NCBI GenBank assembly: GCA_020746105.1 | Contig: CM036658.1 | Location: 12,756,689 to 12,820,688, forward strand | From: Trogon surrucura | Taxonomy: Eukaryota > Chordata > Aves > Trogoniformes > Trogonidae | Length of the DNA stretch: 64,000 nt | Direction of reading: 5' to 3' | Shown here: one piece after another, positions 49,621 to 61,740 of the stretch | How positions within the stretch are numbered: the first letter of the stretch is position 1 | Layout: every line of letters begins with the position of its first letter | Notes under the pieces: model-generated | Database searches by the model: none | What the model was told of the DNA's origin: nothing | What the model saw: the letters and a program-made list of their open reading frames with translations, nothing else | Translations under genes and position numbers: made by a program

Positions 49621-52600
49621 CTACTATCCTTTCCTGGAAGTTCATTTTAGTCAGAAAGATAGAATCCAGATGACATTTTCCTATGCCTCAGTCACGTTTG
49701 ATCAGGAATGTACCTTTAAGAAACAAACATCTTTTTTAATAGTACTCATTTCACTAAAAATTTTGCTCAGAAACCGAAAATAAGTACAGCTCAGCTGGCT
49801 GTTTTGTAAGTACTTTACCAGCATCACAAAGCAGCAAAGTGCAAGGGCACAAGTCTCTAAATTACTCCCAGTTTTCCTAAGTCTCAGAGAATTTTTTAAT
49901 TGTATGAATCTTTTCAATCAATGAAAATGAAACTTAAAATAATACATAATGGACATGCCACCATAAAAGCTGCTTTTTAACCCAGCATCACTTTACTCTC
50001 TCTCACAGTGGTGTTGCACATACACTATCTGCTTTCTACGGTGCTTTGCTTAAGGAAGAAGCCACACAGGACAGGAACATACTAATTGGACAGTAAGATG
50101 TTTCTTGTTATAGTTTTCTGAACACTGTACTTGTGTGTGTCAAAGCATGCAGCTCTGTAAACCCACAGCCATACTAGCATGTGTGGTGCCTCCCACACAA
50201 CGTGACAAGTGAAGGATATTTTCCCTGACCTCACTATCCCACGGCAGTTTGAAATTTATTAAGTCGGAACATAAAATGATTGCCCAGTCTCCCCCTGGTC
50301 TCATATGAGTTTTCCAAAGTCCTTGGTCTTCCACCAGGGAGAGAAGCAGCATCTCAGGCCAAGCCACAAGCTTAAGAGCATATCCAAGAAGTTGAAGAGA
50401 GCTCCTGGGCACAGGTTGGCCCCACACTGCAGCCTGGCGAGGCATTGCAGGCACTTCTGGTCTGCTGGGTTCACACCGTAAACTCGTAAAGACAGTTTTA
50501 CTGCAGTTGCATCAGTGTCAATAGGGAACCATTCTGCCAAATGCTGCATACTCAGTGCCACTCACCCTCTTCATTTTTCACATTAATACTAGTGTAAAAA
50601 ATCTGATTATGATAGGGATAGGGGAGGTCTGGCAGTAGGAGACAGCTGTGCTAAATAATTTTCTGCAATTAACTGCATCGATACATAAAGTGATTTTTGC
50701 TACTATTCCCACAGGACGGGTCGAAAAGTCGGTGCCTATTTTAGCCACTCCACAGCAAAGCATGTTAGTTCAACTTGTTGTTGATCTAGGATCCTTGTGT
50801 GATTACATTGCCCTTGAAGCTTGAAACAGCTGCACACCCTACCCTACCATTCACCACTGCAGAAGAGGTGGTAAATGCTGCTGGAAGAATGTGGGAAGCA
50901 GCTAGAAGCAGTGATACTTTAAATTATCCTAGCTAGACCTACTCAGTCTTCTCTGACTTAGAGTCTTTCGAGACACCTAAAAACTAATCCAGTGCATTTA
51001 AACACCTAATCTGAGGTCATCTACTTTGAAAACTTACATCTAAAATAAAAAAATTTAAGTAAGTTTCATCAATTTAAGAGTCACAGAGCTACAAGAGGGG
51101 AATATGTTTGGAAATGCTTATTGATGACTGTTAAATTACAATCACTCAGAGGCAGCAAGATCAATCCGTCATGTAAAGAGATTATGATCTCATTAGTGAA
51201 AGTCAAAAAATATATGGCACAAAATGCACTGCATAACATTTTCCCAGTTAAGCATCTAAGCTCTTTATCAGGATGTCAGTTAAGGTGACCTTTCCATGTT
51301 CTCCATCCATGTGCTTACATATTCGTCGTACTCCACACTGGAAACTACATTTGAAATCCCATGATGAAATAAATAGTCATAGTGAAAATACTTAATGTGA
51401 AGTAAATTCCAGGTATACCACAAATTTTGAGTAATATGTTGAAAATTTTTATAGAGGACTGACAATTTTTTTGCCTTTCTTTTCACGGCTTTTTGTCATC
51501 TTCCTTTCTTCAGGTTTGCACCTTTTGCACACTCTCTCTGCCAAGCAATTCCTATAATTATGTCACTGGTAAATCATTCTGCTCAATGAACTCCTGAGGC
51601 TGCTGTTTATTGACTCACTCTAATATCATGCCTCATATTAATTTAGTTTCCTTCTATCAAACCTGCTAAGAATTTTTGGAAATGTGAATCAGAAGACATC
51701 CTCTCCATTAATTACGTTTCAAAATATTTATTTCCTTCACAGGAGAGTTTTACTGTCATTCTAATGTGTGAAATCACTGTAATGTGAGTATCAAAGATCA
51801 GCATCAGTCATGTCTATGGTAGTAAGTAGCAACCACTGGAACACAATCTAAAAACCTACTTCTTGACTTTGTGACCACTATTTTCAAAGACCAGTGTAAC
51901 AACCTTGCAGTGCCACTGAAGAGCCTTTGTGCCACATAACACTGCAAGGACCGTTCTTAGTCCTGCAGGCTTCAGCCACATTCACATGGACATTAGATAC
52001 CCAACTGTACATTATTTCAGTGGAAGCCCTGAACTTCAAGATTTTTAAAGGTCTTTAAAGATCTGAGCCTTCTGAACTAAATAAGAGAAAGGCAGAGAGA
52101 TCTGGAGTAGAGGAAAGTAAATATTGCTCTTACTTTTTTCAAATGAAGATATTATGTATGGACACTAAAGTTGTTCAAAAATGGTCAACACTGATTTAGA
52201 CATTCAACAACATGATGTCAGAAGTATCATTTTTTTTAAAAGGCCCTCAAACTAGATTAGCACAGAGAATATTTTTAAAACCAGTTACATTCTTGTGAAG
52301 TAGTCTGTGGCAGAGATATGAACTGAACCTAGCACTCAGAGCGGTGCAAAGATCATCGGACTGGTAAAGACCTTTTACAAGGTTCGTCACACTGGGTTGT
52401 TTTCTTTTGGTTGTTTTCAATCTATCCTTAAAGTTTGGCCTTTTCCTTTCTTAATTGCAAGTGTACTAGCTTCAGCAGTGAAGGCAAAAAAAATTATCAA
52501 ATGGCTTATATAATAACTACAATGTGGCTTGGCACCCTCAAAATTTCCTGGAACTCTTGAAAGGAAAGTTTGCAATCAGTTTTTCGTTTTGTTTTTCTGG

Positions 52601-54275
52601 TTCGACCAATATGTTCCCCTTTTATTTAAAGCAGATCATCATACTGTTGAACAACTTCAAAAAACGGTACATTTTTTAATGGAATATTCTTTGTAAGGGT
52701 TGTACTTTGCAGGTTTTTGCATGAAAAAGTCCCAAGCATGAATCACAAACAATCAGTGCTTCAGAAAAGTGCTGTCAGTCATCATGGTAGGCTGAATAGA
52801 AAGCAGAGTTATTAACATCAGTCTTGTTTAACCTCTGTTAATAAGTTTTGCAAAACTCCTCGTGCTAGAGATACGATAAAACCCTGTTAACTATATTCCA
52901 GTACAAACACCTTGGAGTTTCATGAAGTTGGAGACCTTTTTTTATATAAATAAGTCTTCTGTAGGAAAATTTATGACTGATATTCAAATCCTTCACATCC
53001 TGCTACTGAAGGAAAACCAGAGTGTATCCATTGTTGTCATGTGTCACCTATAAACAATAGCTTATTCAATGAGAATATCATTGCAATATTAATATTGTGG
53101 CTCTGCAGAGATAGTTCATTTCATTATACAACTTACTTCAAATGCGGCACCCATTTCAAAGAACTTTGGCTAGAATTTTGTAATTATCATTGCCAACGCT
53201 ATGTAATTGTCTGCAATTTACTTCTATGCATGAGCTCAGACAATCAACAGTGGAGATTATACTTTCAGTTCCACTAACAGTTTTTCTACATTAGAGTCTT
53301 CTTGCATTATTCAGCCTAAAATTCTTAGTGTTACTCACCCTCACACTTTTCCATATCGTCATTATGATTATGTCAGAAAACAAAACAAACTTGGGACTTT
53401 TGGAACAGATTTTCTTCCAGTCAGGGAAAAAAAAAAAATCAGTCTCTTAAAATCTATCCACAAAACATAATTGGGAGTTACACACTCCAGAAGCCAAAAT
53501 TGCATAAAAGAGGGTTTTCATCACAGACAGATTCATCTCTGTTTGAAAACCTAGCATAATAATGAACTGGTCATCAATATACTGTAAGGATCAGCAGTAT
53601 CACCAAACAGAACCAAATTTTGATGATGCATCTATGGTAAGATTGAGACAGTAACAGAGTGGGTACAAAATTAGCCTCACCTCTGGAATGAAAGGTCTTG
53701 AAGAAATATGACACACTCACTGAAGACTGCAGTATTGGGTGAGCTGTTGGTGCTTTCACCATAGCAAAACTGACCACTTTCTGACCAACTGCATTCCTAC
53801 TTCACACCATAGCCCAGCTCTGACCTTTTTGTGGGTGAATTGCACTTGCTCTGTACAGTGACACAGTTCACCACATAAGAACAGCCTGGCCTTTGAGAAC
53901 TACTTAAGCCCTCCCTCCCCGCAAGGTCTGACACTATTGTTCTGCCAGAGTAGCAATGGATGGCTCTCCACCTGGCTTCATGCCAAGCTGATGCTGAGCG
54001 ACCTCTCTCCTGTTACTGAGGGCCACATTGGGCAGCACTCAACCCTGCAGGCTGAACAGCGCGGACTCACTTGAGTCAACAATGCTCTTGGCAGACATTG
54101 CAGACATCCAGGATGAGCCAAGTAGATTCCTTGGCACAACACAAGTCTACCTACCAAAGTCCCCACAGAAGAATACTGGTTGGTACCACATGGGCATATG
54201 TCAATCTGCTTTTTTAAATCCAACAAGCCTAGTACTCACATAGCCAGACTGGTCATTCCCTATCCCTTTGGTTTC
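49621..54275. other. Unique non-coding DNA
   Basis: AT-rich interval with no recognised transposon or gene; the longest open stretches are below 105 codons. A12 run near 53428-53439. The 53870-54240 part is GC-richer and directly precedes the next CR1, but I cannot assign it. Confidence 0.6.
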
Positions 54276-55887
54276 GCAAGTCAGGGCAGTGGAGGAGTTT
54301 GCTTTAGTCGATGAGGACTGGGTTAGGGACCAGTTAAACAATCTGGACATCCATAAATCCATGAGTCCAGACGGGATGCATCCACGGGTGCTGAGGGAGC
54401 TGGCTGATGTCATTGCCAGACCACTCTCCATCATCTTTGCCAAGTCTTGGGAGACGGGAGAGGTGCCTGAGGACTGGAGGAAAGCAATGTCACTCCAGTC
54501 TTCAAAAAGGGCAAGAAGGAGGACCCGGGTAACTATAGACTGGTCAGCCTCACCTCCATCCCTGAGAAAGTGATGGAACGACTTATCCTTGGTGCCATCT
54601 CAAGGCATATCAAGGATAAGAGGGTCATTAGAGACAGTCAACATGGCTTCACCAAGGGGAAGTCGTGCTTGACTAAACTCATAGCCTTTCACGAGTATAT
54701 AACAAGGTGGATAGATGATGGCAGAGCGGTGGATGTGGTCTACCTTGACTTCAGTAAAGCATTTGACACAGTCTCCCACAGCATCCTCACAGCTAAACCG
54801 AAGAAGTGTGGTCTAGACTCTCGAGTAGTGAGGTGGACTGTGAACTGGCTAAGGGGAAGAACCAAAGAGTTGTGGTCAATGGGGCGGAGTCTGTTTGGAG
54901 GCCTGCATCCAGTGGAGTCCCTCAAGGGTCGGTACTGGGACCAGTATTATTCAATATATTCATCGGTGACTTGGATGAGTGACTAGAGAGTACTATCAGC
55001 AAGTTTGCTGATGACACCAAGCTGGGAGGAGTGGCTGACACACCAGAAGGCTGTGCTGCCATCCAGCGAGACCTGGACAGGCTGGAGAGTTGGACAGGGA
55101 AAAATTTAATGAAATATAACAAGGGTAAGTGTAGAATCTTGCATCTGGGTAGGAGCAACCCCAGGTTCCAGTATAAGTTGGGGAATGACTTATTAGAGAG
55201 CAGCACAGGAGAAAGGGACCTGGGAGTCTTGGTGAACAGCAGGATGACCATGAGCCAGCACTGTGCCCTTGTGGCCAGGAAGGCCAATGGCATCCTGGGG
55301 TCTATTAGAAGAGGAGTAGCAAGTAGGTCAAGAGAGGTTCTCCTTCCCCTCTACTCTGCCCTGGTGAGACCCCATCTGGAATATTGTGTCCAGTTCTGGG
55401 CCCCTCAGCTCAAGAAAGACAGGGAAGTGCTGGAGAGAGTCCAGCACAGGGCAACTAGGATGATGAAGGGAGTGGAGCATCTCCCTTATGAGGAAAGGCT
55501 GGGGCTCTTTAGTTTGGAGAAGAGGAGACTGAGGGGTGACCTCATTAATATTTACAAATATATAAAGGGTGAGTGTCGTGAGGATGGAGCCAGGGTCTTC
55601 TCGGTGACAACCACTGATAGGACAAGGGGTAATGGGCTGAAACTGGAACATAAGAGGTTCCGCTTAAACTCGAGAAGAAACTTCTTCTCAGTGAGGGTGA
55701 CGGAACACTGGAACAGGCTGCCCAGGAAGGTTGTGGAGTCTCCTTCTCTGGAGACATTCAAGACACGTCTGGACATGTTCCTATGTAGCATTATCTAGGC
55801 GTTCCTGCTCTGGCAGGGGGATTGGACTTGATCTTTTGAGGTCCCTTCCAATCCCTAACATTCTGTGATTCTGTGATTCTGTGATTG
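54276..55887 (+). mobile_element. CR1 LINE, 1.6 kb, 5'-truncated
   Basis: A plus-strand CR1 from the linker ([15 protein letters not shown]) through all RT blocks to the tail GATTCTGTGATTCTGTGATT ending near 55887. Blocks: [31 protein letters not shown] (near 54640), the A block VVYLDFSKAFDTV (near 54740), and the C block [10 protein letters not shown] (near 55005). The frame is broken by a 1-nt loss near 54487, a second shift near 54870, and a TGA after DLDE near 54980. After that 255 codons are open. It looks among the least diverged copies here. Confidence 0.96.
55031..55798 (+). pseudogene. CR1 ORF2 C-terminal domain, open to the natural stop
   Basis: A 255-codon open frame from just after the FADD block to the natural ORF2 end: [66 protein letters not shown], [18 protein letters not shown] and a final DMFLCSII. 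It includes no catalytic residues. It is useful as a reference for the subfamily that also gave 26122-27151 and 44788-45076. Confidence 0.9.
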
Positions 55888-56013
55888 TCTGTTCAGAGCT
55901 TCATGAAGTCCTTTGTTATCAGCTAACGTAAAACTACAAATTTGTATGTAGACATGATCTAATACAGTAGTCTAAAATCACTCCACCTGACTGCTGAAGA
56001 CATGGGTTGATAT
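55888..56013. other. Short unique spacer
   Basis: 126 bp of unrecognised sequence between two CR1 3' ends that face each other tail to tail. Confidence 0.6.
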
Positions 56014-57388
56014 ATAGAATCATGGAATCATAGAATCGCAGAATCGTAGAATCATAGAACAGTTTCAATTGGAAGAGACCTTCAATACTGAGTCTAACCT
56101 TTTTCCTAGCCCTATCAACACCACTAAACTGTGCCCCCTAGCACAACATCTACTCGTCTCTTAAACACCACTAGACATGGTGTTGCAACCACCTCCCTAG
56201 GCAGGCTGCTTCAATGCCTGATAGCCCCGTCAGCAAAGAAATTCTTCCTAATGTCCAGCCTGAACCTCCCTTGGCACAACTTAAGGCCATTTCCCCTCGT
56301 ATTATCACTCTCCACTAGTGAAAACAGACCAACGCCCACCTCACTACAACCTCCTTTCAGGTAGTTGTGGAGAGTGATAAGGTCTCCCCTCAGTCTCCTC
56401 TTCTCCAGACTGAACAGCCCCAGATCCCTCAGCTCTTCCTTGTATGACACATGCTCCAATCCTTTTATGAGCTTGGTAGCCCACCTCTGTGCCCTCTCCA
56501 GCACCTCAGTGTCCCTCTTGTAGCCCAAAACTGGACGCAGTACTCGAGGTGCAGCCTCACGAAAGCCAAGTACAAGGACAGGATCACCTCCCTGCTCCTA
56601 CTGACAAACACATTCCTGATCCAGGCCAGGATGTTGTTGGTCTTCTTGTCACCCTGGGGACACTGCTGGCTCATGTTCAGCCGGCTGTCCATCAACAGCC
56701 CCAGCTCTGTCTCTGCCTGGCAGCTCTCCAGCCACTCCTCCCCAAGCCTGTAGCGCTGCTGGGGGTTGTTGTGGCCGAAGTGCAGGACCTGGCATTTGGC
56801 CCTTCAGCAGATCGACACTTCCACCCAGCTTGGTGTCATCTGTAAACTTACTAAGGGTTCACTCTATACCCTCATTCAAATAATTGCTGAAAATATTATG
56901 CAGGACTGGCCGCAGTACTGAGCCTTGGGGGACACCACTCATGACCAGCCACTGACTGGATTTAACTCCATTGACCATGACTCTTTGGACTTGGCCATCT
57001 GACCAGTTTTTTACCCAGCAAAGCATATGCCCATCCAAGCCAGAGCAGTCAGTTTCTCTAAGAGAATGCTGTGGGCAACAGTGTCAATTCCCTTACTAAA
57101 GTCAAGGCAGACAACACCCACAAACTCTCCTTCACCCAACAAGCGCATCACCCTGTCATAGAAGGAGATTAGGTTTGTTAAACAGGACCTGCCCTTCACA
57201 AACCCATGCTGACTGGGTCTGATCACCTGGTTGTGCTGCAGGTGCTGCATAATGGAACTCAGGATGACCTGTTCCATCAGCTTCCCTGGCACTGAAGTCA
57301 AACTGACAGGCCTGTAATTTCCCAGATCATCCTTCTGTCCCTTCTGATAGATGGGTGTTATATTGGCTGACTTTGATCTCTTACAGTC
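56014..57388 (-). mobile_element. Older CR1 LINE, 3' portion (split element, part 2)
   Basis: A minus-strand CR1 3' end (degraded tail units AGAATCATGGAATCATAGAA at about 56016-56060) through the C-terminal domain and the RT fingers/palm to ANITPIYQKGQKDDLGNYRP near 57330-57370. A region around the FADD block is missing. Its open end at 57380-57388 (CTTACAGTC; DCK on the minus strand) is where the coding sequence resumes at 59531, on the other side of the plus-strand CR1. The two parts together are one older insertion of about 2.07 kb. Confidence 0.88.
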
Positions 57389-57430
57389 CATGGTTAAGAG
57401 AGTTCCTTGGGAGGCTGTTCTGGAGGGCAT
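57011..57430 (-). pseudogene. Split CR1 ORF2, RT fingers and palm block A
   Basis: On the minus strand: ANITPIYQKGQKDD, NYRPVSLTSVPGKLMEQ, SQHGFVKGRSCLTNLISFYD, and the A block [13 protein letters not shown] (alanine-phenylalanine replaced by glycine-isoleucine). The first 15-20 residues of the open frame before ANIT belong to the neighbouring plus-strand CR1 read backwards, not to this ORF. Non-functional. Confidence 0.85.
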
Positions 57431-59530
57431 GAGAGCCCAGGAAGCTGGGCATATTTTAAGGAATTGGTTTTAAAGGTGCAGCAACTGACTATACCTAAGT
57501 CATGAAAGACAAGATGATGGGGAAGGAGACAAGCCTGGCTGAACAGAGAGTTTTGGCTGGATCTTAGGAACAAAAGGAGAGTTTATGGTCTATGGAAGAA
57601 GGGGCAGGCAAATTATGAGGATTACAAACAAGAAGTGAAGCTGTGCAGGGAGAAAATTAGAAAGGCCAAAGCCCGCCTAGAGCTAAACATGGCCACTGTG
57701 GGGAAGAATAACAAGAAAAGTTTCTATAAATACATTAACAACAGGAGGAGGACTAGGGAGAATCTCCATCCTTTGTTGGATGCAGGTGAAAGCACAGTGA
57801 CCTCAGACATGGAAAAAGCTGAGGTGCTTAATGCCTTCTTTGCCCCAGCCTTCAACAGTAAGATCAGTTGTTCTCTGGGCACACAGCCCCCTGAGCTGGA
57901 AGAAAGGGATGAGGAACAGAATAGGACCTACATAATCCATGAGGAAATGGTTATGGACCTGCTTCATAAGATGAACCCTCATAAATCTATGGGACCTGAT
58001 GGATTACACCCTAGAGTGCTGAGGGAGCTGACGGATGTGGTTGCCAAGCCACTCTCCATCATCTTTCAGCAGTCCTGGTTAAGTGGGGATGTCCCAGTGG
58101 ACTGCAGGCTGGCAAATGTAACTCCCATCTTCAAGAAGGGCAGGAAGGAGGATCCTGGTAACTACAGACCTGTCAGTCTTACCTCAGTGCCGGGAAAGGT
58201 GATGGAACGAATAATCTCAAGAGCCATCACAGAACAACTAAAAGCCAACAAGGAGATCGGGCCCAGTCAGCATGGATTCATGAAGGGCAGATCCTGCTTG
58301 ACAAATTTAATCTTGTTCTATAACAGGGTGACCTGTTTAGTGGATGAGGGAAAGGCTGTCGATGTAGTGTACCTGGACCTCAGTAAGGCCTTTGACACTT
58401 TCCCCCACAACATCCTTGTGGCTAAGCCGGCTGCCCATGGCTTGGATGGGCACAAACTCTGCTGGGTGAAACACTGGCTGGATGGCCGGGCCCAAAGAGT
58501 TGTGGTCAATGGAGTTAAATCCAGTTAGCGGCAAGTCATGAGTGGTGTCCCTCAGGGCTCGGTGCTGGGGCCACTCCTGTTTAACATCTTCATCAATGAT
58601 CTTGATGAGGGGATTGAGTGCACCCTGGGCAAGTTTGCAGATGACACCAAGCTGGGAGGGAGTGTCGATCTGCTGGGGGGTAGAAAGGCTCTACAGAGGG
58701 ACCTGGACAGACTGGATCGATGGGCCCAGGCCAACTGCAGGCATTTCAACAGAGGCAAGTGTAGGGTCCTGCATTTTGGTCATGGTAACCCCATGCAACA
58801 CTACAGGCTTGGGAAAGGGTGGCTGGAAGGCTGTCTGGTGGAAAAGGACCTGGGCGTTCTAATTGACAGCCGGATGAATATGAGCCAGCAGTGTGCCCAG
58901 GTGGCCAAGAAGGCCAACGGCATCTTGGCTTGTATTAGAAATTTTGTGACCAGCAGAAGTAGGGAGGTGATTGTCCCCCTGTACTCAGCACTGGTGAAGC
59001 CACACCTTGAGTATTGTGTTCAGTTTTGGGCACCTCAGTATAAGAGGGATATCGAGGTGTTGGAGCAAGTGCAGAAGAGGGCAAAAAAGCTGGTGAAGGA
59101 CCTGGAGAATAGATCATATGAGGAGCGATTGAGGCAGTTGAGACTGTTTAGTTTGACGAAGAGGAGGCTGAGAGGGGACCTCATCACACTCTACAATTAC
59201 TTGAAAGGACATTGTAGAGAGGTTGGTGCTGGTCTCTTCTCACACGTCATTAGGGACAGGACCAGGGGGAATGGGTTCAAGTTGCAACAGGGAAAGTTTA
59301 GACTGGACATTAGGAAGAAATTCTTCACAGAAAGAGTGGTCAGACACTGGAACAGACCGTCTAGGGAGGTGGTTGAGTTGCCATCCCTGGATGTGTCTAA
59401 GTGTCACTTAGATGTGGTGTTGGGTGATATGGTTTAGGGGTGAACTTGTAGTGTAGGGTTAGTGGCTGGACTCAATGATCCCAAGGGTCTTTTCCAACCT
59501 GAATTGTTCTATGATTCTATGATTCTATGA
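57389..59530 (+). mobile_element. CR1 LINE, 2.14 kb, the longest copy in the window
   Basis: A plus-strand CR1 from the pre-linker region (TTGGGAGGCTGTTCTGGAGG near 57413) through linker, RT and C-terminal domain to tail units GATTCTATGATTCTATGA ending at 59530. It is flanked by a near-exact 9-bp repeat, CTTACAGTC (57380-57388) and CTTGCAGTC (59531-59539), and it interrupts an older minus-strand CR1 between two adjacent codons. These features mark a true target duplication. All RT catalytic blocks are intact and only one in-frame stop lies in about 640 codons. The endonuclease and 5' end are missing. Confidence 0.94.
57518..59437 (+). pseudogene. CR1 ORF2: linker + reverse transcriptase + C-terminus with a single amber stop
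   Basis: The same frame is open from about 57518 to the natural stop at 59435-59437, apart from one TAG at 58526-58528. In order: WLNREFWLDLRNKRRVYG, KAEVLNAFFAPAF (near 57815), [14 protein letters not shown] (57989), GNYRPVSLTSVPGK (58157), SQHGFMKGRSCLTNL (58264), the A block VVYLDLSKAFDTF with its catalytic Asp (58360-58400), the B block [15 protein letters not shown] (58547), the C block [10 protein letters not shown] (58630), then KCRVLHFG and the C-terminal domain. The stop sits in the SS-stop-RQVMSG segment where other copies have Trp (TGG), so it is probably a TGG to TAG change. Without the endonuclease it is not autonomous. Confidence 0.92.
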
Positions 59531-60225
59531 CTTGCAGTCAGCTGGGACATCCCCAGTCAGCCAGGACTGCCGATAAATGAGTGACATTGGCTTGGCGAGC
59601 ACCCCTGACAGTTCTCTCAGGATGTACCCCTCTAGGATGAATCACATATGGCCCCATAGATTTGTGCACATAGATGTGGAGCAGCAGGTCATTGATCATC
59701 TCCTCCTGGATTGTGGGGGCAACATTTTGCTCCTGGTCCGTGTCTCTTGGCTTGAGGGGTTGGCTTTTCTCAGTACAAGTGTTTCTATTACTAAAGTCTG
59801 AGGGAAAGCAAGTATTAAGCACTTCAGCCTTATCCTTGTCTTTGGTTACCATATTTCCTCCTGGGCCTAGCAGGACATGGAGGCTCTCCCTAGTCTTTTT
59901 TTCTGTTGTTAATATATTTATAGAACCTTTTCTTGCTGTCCTTTTTCTCCTAAGATTAATTTCTTGCTGCTCTTTCTAATTATTTCCCTGCATAACCTAA
60001 CAATATTCTTGTACTCATTATGAGTGGTCTGGCCCTCCTTCCAGAAGCCATAAACTCCCCTTTTTTCTCTGATTTTCAGCCAAATCTCCCTATTCAGCCA
60101 GGCTGCTCTTCTTTGTTTCTGGTTCGTCTTAAGGCCTGCTCCTCTGTCTTTAAGACTTTCTTCTTAGAAAGTGTCCAGCTTTCCTGGACTCCTAGACCCT
60201 TCGAAACTGACCCCCAAGAGATTCT
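59531..60225 (-). mobile_element. Older CR1 LINE, 5' portion (split element, part 1)
   Basis: Minus-strand coding remnants from high to low coordinate: SWLNREIWLKIREKRGVYG (near 60060-60120), LCREIIRK, then VTKDKDKAEVLNTCF (near 59810), EEMINDLLLHIYVHKSMGP (near 59670), and SWLTGDVPADCK at 59531-59570. A stretch between PRG and ANVTH is lost, and the frame is broken. It stops exactly where the plus-strand CR1 tail begins; the next residues (ANITPIYQKG) are found at 57370 and below. It is therefore the upstream half of the same element as 56014-57388. Confidence 0.85.
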
Positions 60226-60589
60226 ATGAAGTAATCATACACTAACACCAGGAACCTGTAAAAAGAGTGCCTTTTCATTTCAAGCTTGGATATATCCAAG
60301 CTTGGAATAGCTGCGCCATTCATCCCGAGAAAGCACTTACACAGAGATTTAAGGGCCCTTTTTAAGAGTCATGAGTGTCCACTGTTCATCTTAAAGCCAC
60401 CCAGCATTCCAGAGTTTATATTGAGAAGCTTAGCAGAAGGTCGTAACATCTGTTCTTTAGACATCCAATTTAGATACCTGTGTCAGCAGTTATAGCTCCC
60501 TAGAGATGTAATGGAGAAAAGCTGCCTCCTAAATTAACACAGTAGAAGTACTCAATCAGGTCAGAATTTTATACAACAGGATCTACTCT
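60226..60589. other. Unique spacer with a 24-bp perfect palindrome
   Basis: No repeat family recognised. It contains the palindrome at 60281-60304. Confidence 0.6.
60281..60304. repeat. 24-bp perfect palindrome
   Basis: Half-site CAAGCTTGGATA followed directly by its exact reverse complement, with no loop. Confidence 0.97.
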
Positions 60590-61740
60590 TCCTGTTTGTG
60601 GTCATTATTTTATTGAGGATGGTCATGAGTACCACTGAACATGGACATTCCAGATCCTAGCACAGACCCTCATTGAGCACCATTGCTGTTCCTCTTTCAA
60701 CATGAAAGCTGATCATTCCCCATTTCCAAAGTTTCTATCTCTCACCTTATTATTTATTTGTGCCTTCCTTTGTACATGTAGACTGTTTATCTACTGTACT
60801 TAAAAGACTTTGGTAAAGGAATCTTGCCAAAAGCCTTTCAGAAATCCAGGTAGTCCATGTCAAATGGTCTCTCAAAGCTAACATGTTTTGGCAAACCACT
60901 TCAAAGAACGAATAGGTTAGTGAGGCAGGCTTCCCTTTACACAAGCTACTATTAACTCTTCCCAAACACATCATATTTATCTGTGTGTTCACCATTTCCA
61001 TTTTTTCTTACCAATTCTACCAATTTTCCTACTATGGACTTATTCTCACATGCCCACATCTCCCCAGAAGCTCAGCTAGAATGCCTTTTAAAATCTGGTG
61101 TCACATTTACCAGCTATCAAAGCAGTGTAAAGCAAGGGGCTACACACCAATGTTAATCATTTAGACATTTCAACCCTGAATTCCTCTAAAGCTCTTAAAT
61201 GAATACCAGCTGTCTCTAGCTCTGTGTTTCTCTTCATCTACTGTTCCATAATTTTTCAGGCCGGTTCAATTTTTGGGCCCATCTTCAGATGAGTCCCACA
61301 CAAAGAAAAGCTCCAAGATGGGAATCTCCCTGGCTTCCTCCTCTCTTGAAAGACTTTATTCAGTTGTTCTGCAGCAGCTTTATCTTACTCAACTGATCCT
61401 TTGATACCGGTATCATCTATTGGCCCTACAAACTCTCTGGCAGGCTTCCTGTTCTTGATGCATTAGAAGAAAGATTTATTACTTCTGTTAGCTGTTCCTC
61501 AAACTCTTTTTTGGACAGTTAAGTTATATTTATACATTTTATCTGCCACAGTTTATGATCCTTTTCATTTTCTTTGTTTGGATAGCACTTCAGCCTTTTG
61601 AAGGTTTATCTTTAACATGGGCTAAGTTTTCTGTCCACGCTTTACAAAACTTGGCTTCCTTTTGTCCTCAGTCCTTTCTTAGTAGGTGGTAACCTTGGCT
61701 CTGTGCATTCAATATGGGTCTGCAGGAAACCTCCATGAAG
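60590..61740 (-). mobile_element. Ancient L3/CR1-like LINE remnant
   Basis: Degraded minus-strand LINE. RT block A is visible on the minus strand near 60815-60865 as DYLDF-stop-KAFGKIPL, close to the LDFSKAFDKVPL form. Antisense phrases known from ancient amniote L3-type elements are present: AAATCTGGTGTCACATTTA near 61093 and TTTATCTGCCACAGTTTATG near 61538. The order is linker at the high end and RT at the low end, as expected for a minus-strand element. There are many indels and no tail. It is among the oldest insertions in the window. Confidence 0.65.

Noticed and set aside
56014..59530. Head-to-head dual CR1 insertion like that at 8.5-10.8 kb
   Set aside because: The minus-strand element resumes beyond 59530 at the next ORF2 position, so this is a nested insertion.
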